A stretch of 64,000 bases of DNA, taken from assembly GCF_029894335.1 (NCBI RefSeq), contig NZ_JARXZC010000018.1:1-64000 (forward strand). Reading direction: 5' to 3'. Made by a program: the position numbers and the translations under genes. Position 1 is the first letter of the stretch, and each line of letters starts with the position of its first letter. Origin of the DNA: Kitasatospora sp. MAP5-34. Lineage in GTDB: Bacteria > Actinomycetota > Actinomycetes > Streptomycetales > Streptomycetaceae. A model generated the notes under the pieces. That model had not been told where the DNA came from, did no database searches, and saw only the letters and a program-made list of their open reading frames with translations. Shown here piece after piece: positions 62,975 through 64,000 of the stretch.

Positions 62975-64000
62975 CTACTTGGGCAGGTTGTCGAAGATGA
63001 AGGTGGCGAGGTGCTCACTCATGTGCGAGTGCTCCTCGTTGGTGGGGGCGAAGGCGAAGTCGTCGAGCTCGCTCTCGTCACGCCGGTGGCTGCTGATGGG
63101 GGCGTAGAGGTCCTCGGTCTCGTCCAGGTCCCGGATGGCCAGCGCGCTGACGGTCGGGACGAAGCAGACCGTGCTCTCCTTGATCTCGGTCTTGCCGGTC
63201 TTCTTCAGGTTCAGCCCGGCGATGCCGAAGGTCTCCAGGGTGCCGCCGGGGGCGCCGTCGATGTCGGGCAGGCCGCTGGTGCGGATCGGCTTGTCCTGGA
63301 AGAGGCCCTTGAGGCGGGCCACCAGCCGGTTGTCACCGGACTCCTGCGTGCGCAGGTCGGTGCCGGCGAACCAGCCGGTGGTCACCTTCACCGCGTCGAC
63401 GCCGGGCTTGACGCCGTTCCCGGTGCCGTCGCCGCTGCCGTTGGCAAAGCCGATCTTGCGCGGGATGGACGGCCACCCGCCGACGCGCTTCAGCTCCTCG
63501 AGGAACTTCGTCCGCAGCTCGTCCTCCGCCGGGGTGCCTTCGACGGTCTCGATGTGACGCCACAGCAGCTGGCGGGCGGCCGCGCTGTTGATCTGCTTGG
63601 AGAGCGCGGGCGTGGCGGTGAGGAAGTGAGCCAGCGCCTGCAGGCCGATCGGCACCCAGGCGCCCCGGTGCGGGCTGTCGATGGAGACGTAGAGCGCCGT
63701 CTCGTGCTCGTCGTCCTCGGCCTCCATCTTGGCGAGGGCGTACCGGGTGACCAGGCCGCCCATGCTGAAGCCGCCGACCGTCAGGGGCGCGGTCCCCTTG
63801 CGCTCCTCGATCGCCTTCTTGATGGCGGCGGTGGCGACCTTGGCGTTCTCCAGGATCGACGCGTTGCGCTCGTCGTACCCGATCAGGATCAGGTCGTAGC
63901 CACGGCTGCGCAGCTCGCTGACGAACGGGAAGTCCTTGCGCTCCAGACCGTCCCAGAGGACGGCCAGACTGCTCGGGCCGTTCTCGAAGCCGTCGGAGAG
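62975..64000 (-). CDS. Alpha/beta-hydrolase (lipase/esterase-like), 5' end missing
   Basis: The frame runs off the right edge; 341 residues are visible and the N-terminus is missing. It has strand-and-helix phrases DLILIGYDERNASI, the nucleophile elbow GGFSMGGLVTRYAL (GxSxG with Ser) and a late EEHSHMSEHLATFIFDNLPK that probably carries the catalytic His. Between them lies a large insert (SKQINSAAARQLLWRHIETVEGTPAEDEL) suggesting a lid. No signal peptide can be judged. The pattern resembles secreted or cytoplasmic lipases/esterases acting on acyl esters; the substrate is unknown. A 14-bp hairpin ends the transcript. Confidence 0.82.
   Translation of the reverse strand, partial: LSDGFENGPSSLAVLWDGLERKDFPFVSELRSRGYDLILIGYDERNASILENAKVATAAIKKAIEERKGTAPLTVGGFSMGGLVTRYALAKMEAEDDEHETALYVSIDSPHRGAWVPIGLQALAHFLTATPALSKQINSAAARQLLWRHIETVEGTPAEDELRTKFLEELKRVGGWPSIPRKIGFANGSGDGTGNGVKPGVDAVKVTTGWFAGTDLRTQESGDNRLVARLKGLFQDKPIRTSGLPDIDGAPGGTLETFGIAGLNLKKTGKTEIKESTVCFVPTVSALAIRDLDETEDLYAPISSHRRDESELDDFAFAPTNEEHSHMSEHLATFIFDNLPK

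Overview
The window is high-GC DNA (GTG starts, GGAGG-type ribosome binding sites, few T-tract terminators) from a member of the Streptomycetaceae (Streptomyces or Kitasatospora). The evidence is rbpA with a sigma-R type promoter, an rib operon under an FMN riboswitch that carries the actinobacterial transporter gene ribM, an AfsR-type SARP regulator, several STAND-type proteins and a pyochelin-like NRPS operon. No rRNA, tRNA, CRISPR array, transposase or integrase was recognised.

Region 1 (1-15 kb) is a specialised-metabolite locus. A plus-strand operon with 4-bp start/stop overlaps encodes the end of one NRPS, a complete docking-Cy-A(MT)-PCP-TE NRPS with a cysteine-type specificity code, a saccharopine-dehydrogenase-like reductase, a thiazolinyl imine reductase, a type II thioesterase and a methyltransferase. 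It ends at a 17-bp hairpin. Two tandem secreted paralogues on the minus strand follow. Then comes a second plus-strand unit: a flavin-dependent halogenase-like protein and a B12-binding radical SAM protein. Together these point to an aryl-thiazoline/thiazolidine product of the pyochelin, thiazostatin and watasemycin kind, possibly C-methylated and halogenated. The start of the cluster lies outside the window.

Region 2 (15-34.8 kb) is accessory and regulatory: a YjbR protein, a 27-residue ORF with a strong ribosome binding site and a Zur-like palindrome upstream, a MarR/cupin divergent pair with twin operators, an amino-acid-binding protein, a 14 x 7-bp tandem repeat, a GT-B-like protein, a STAND NTPase, FUSC and AI-2E-type membrane proteins, a large secreted subtilisin-fold protease with sedolisin-like active-site residues, a SARP regulator, a polysaccharide deacetylase lipoprotein, a GNAT acetyltransferase and an ankyrin protein.

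Region 3 (34.9-64 kb) looks like conserved chromosome: a small membrane protein with an FtsK-like protein that lacks the P-loop lysine, rbpA, fxsA, lnt, an amidohydrolase, an Lrp regulator, an acyl-CoA dehydrogenase, a P-loop kinase, an EccA-like AAA+ protein, two CNNM/CBS membrane proteins, the ribE-ribM-ribBA-ribH-hisE-hisG block, a PPOX protein, an AraC regulator and the methylmalonyl-CoA mutase operon (mutA-mutB-meaB). A lipase-like gene is cut by the right edge.

Functions were assigned by reading motifs and recalling families. No database search was run, so product names for weakly recognised genes are provisional.
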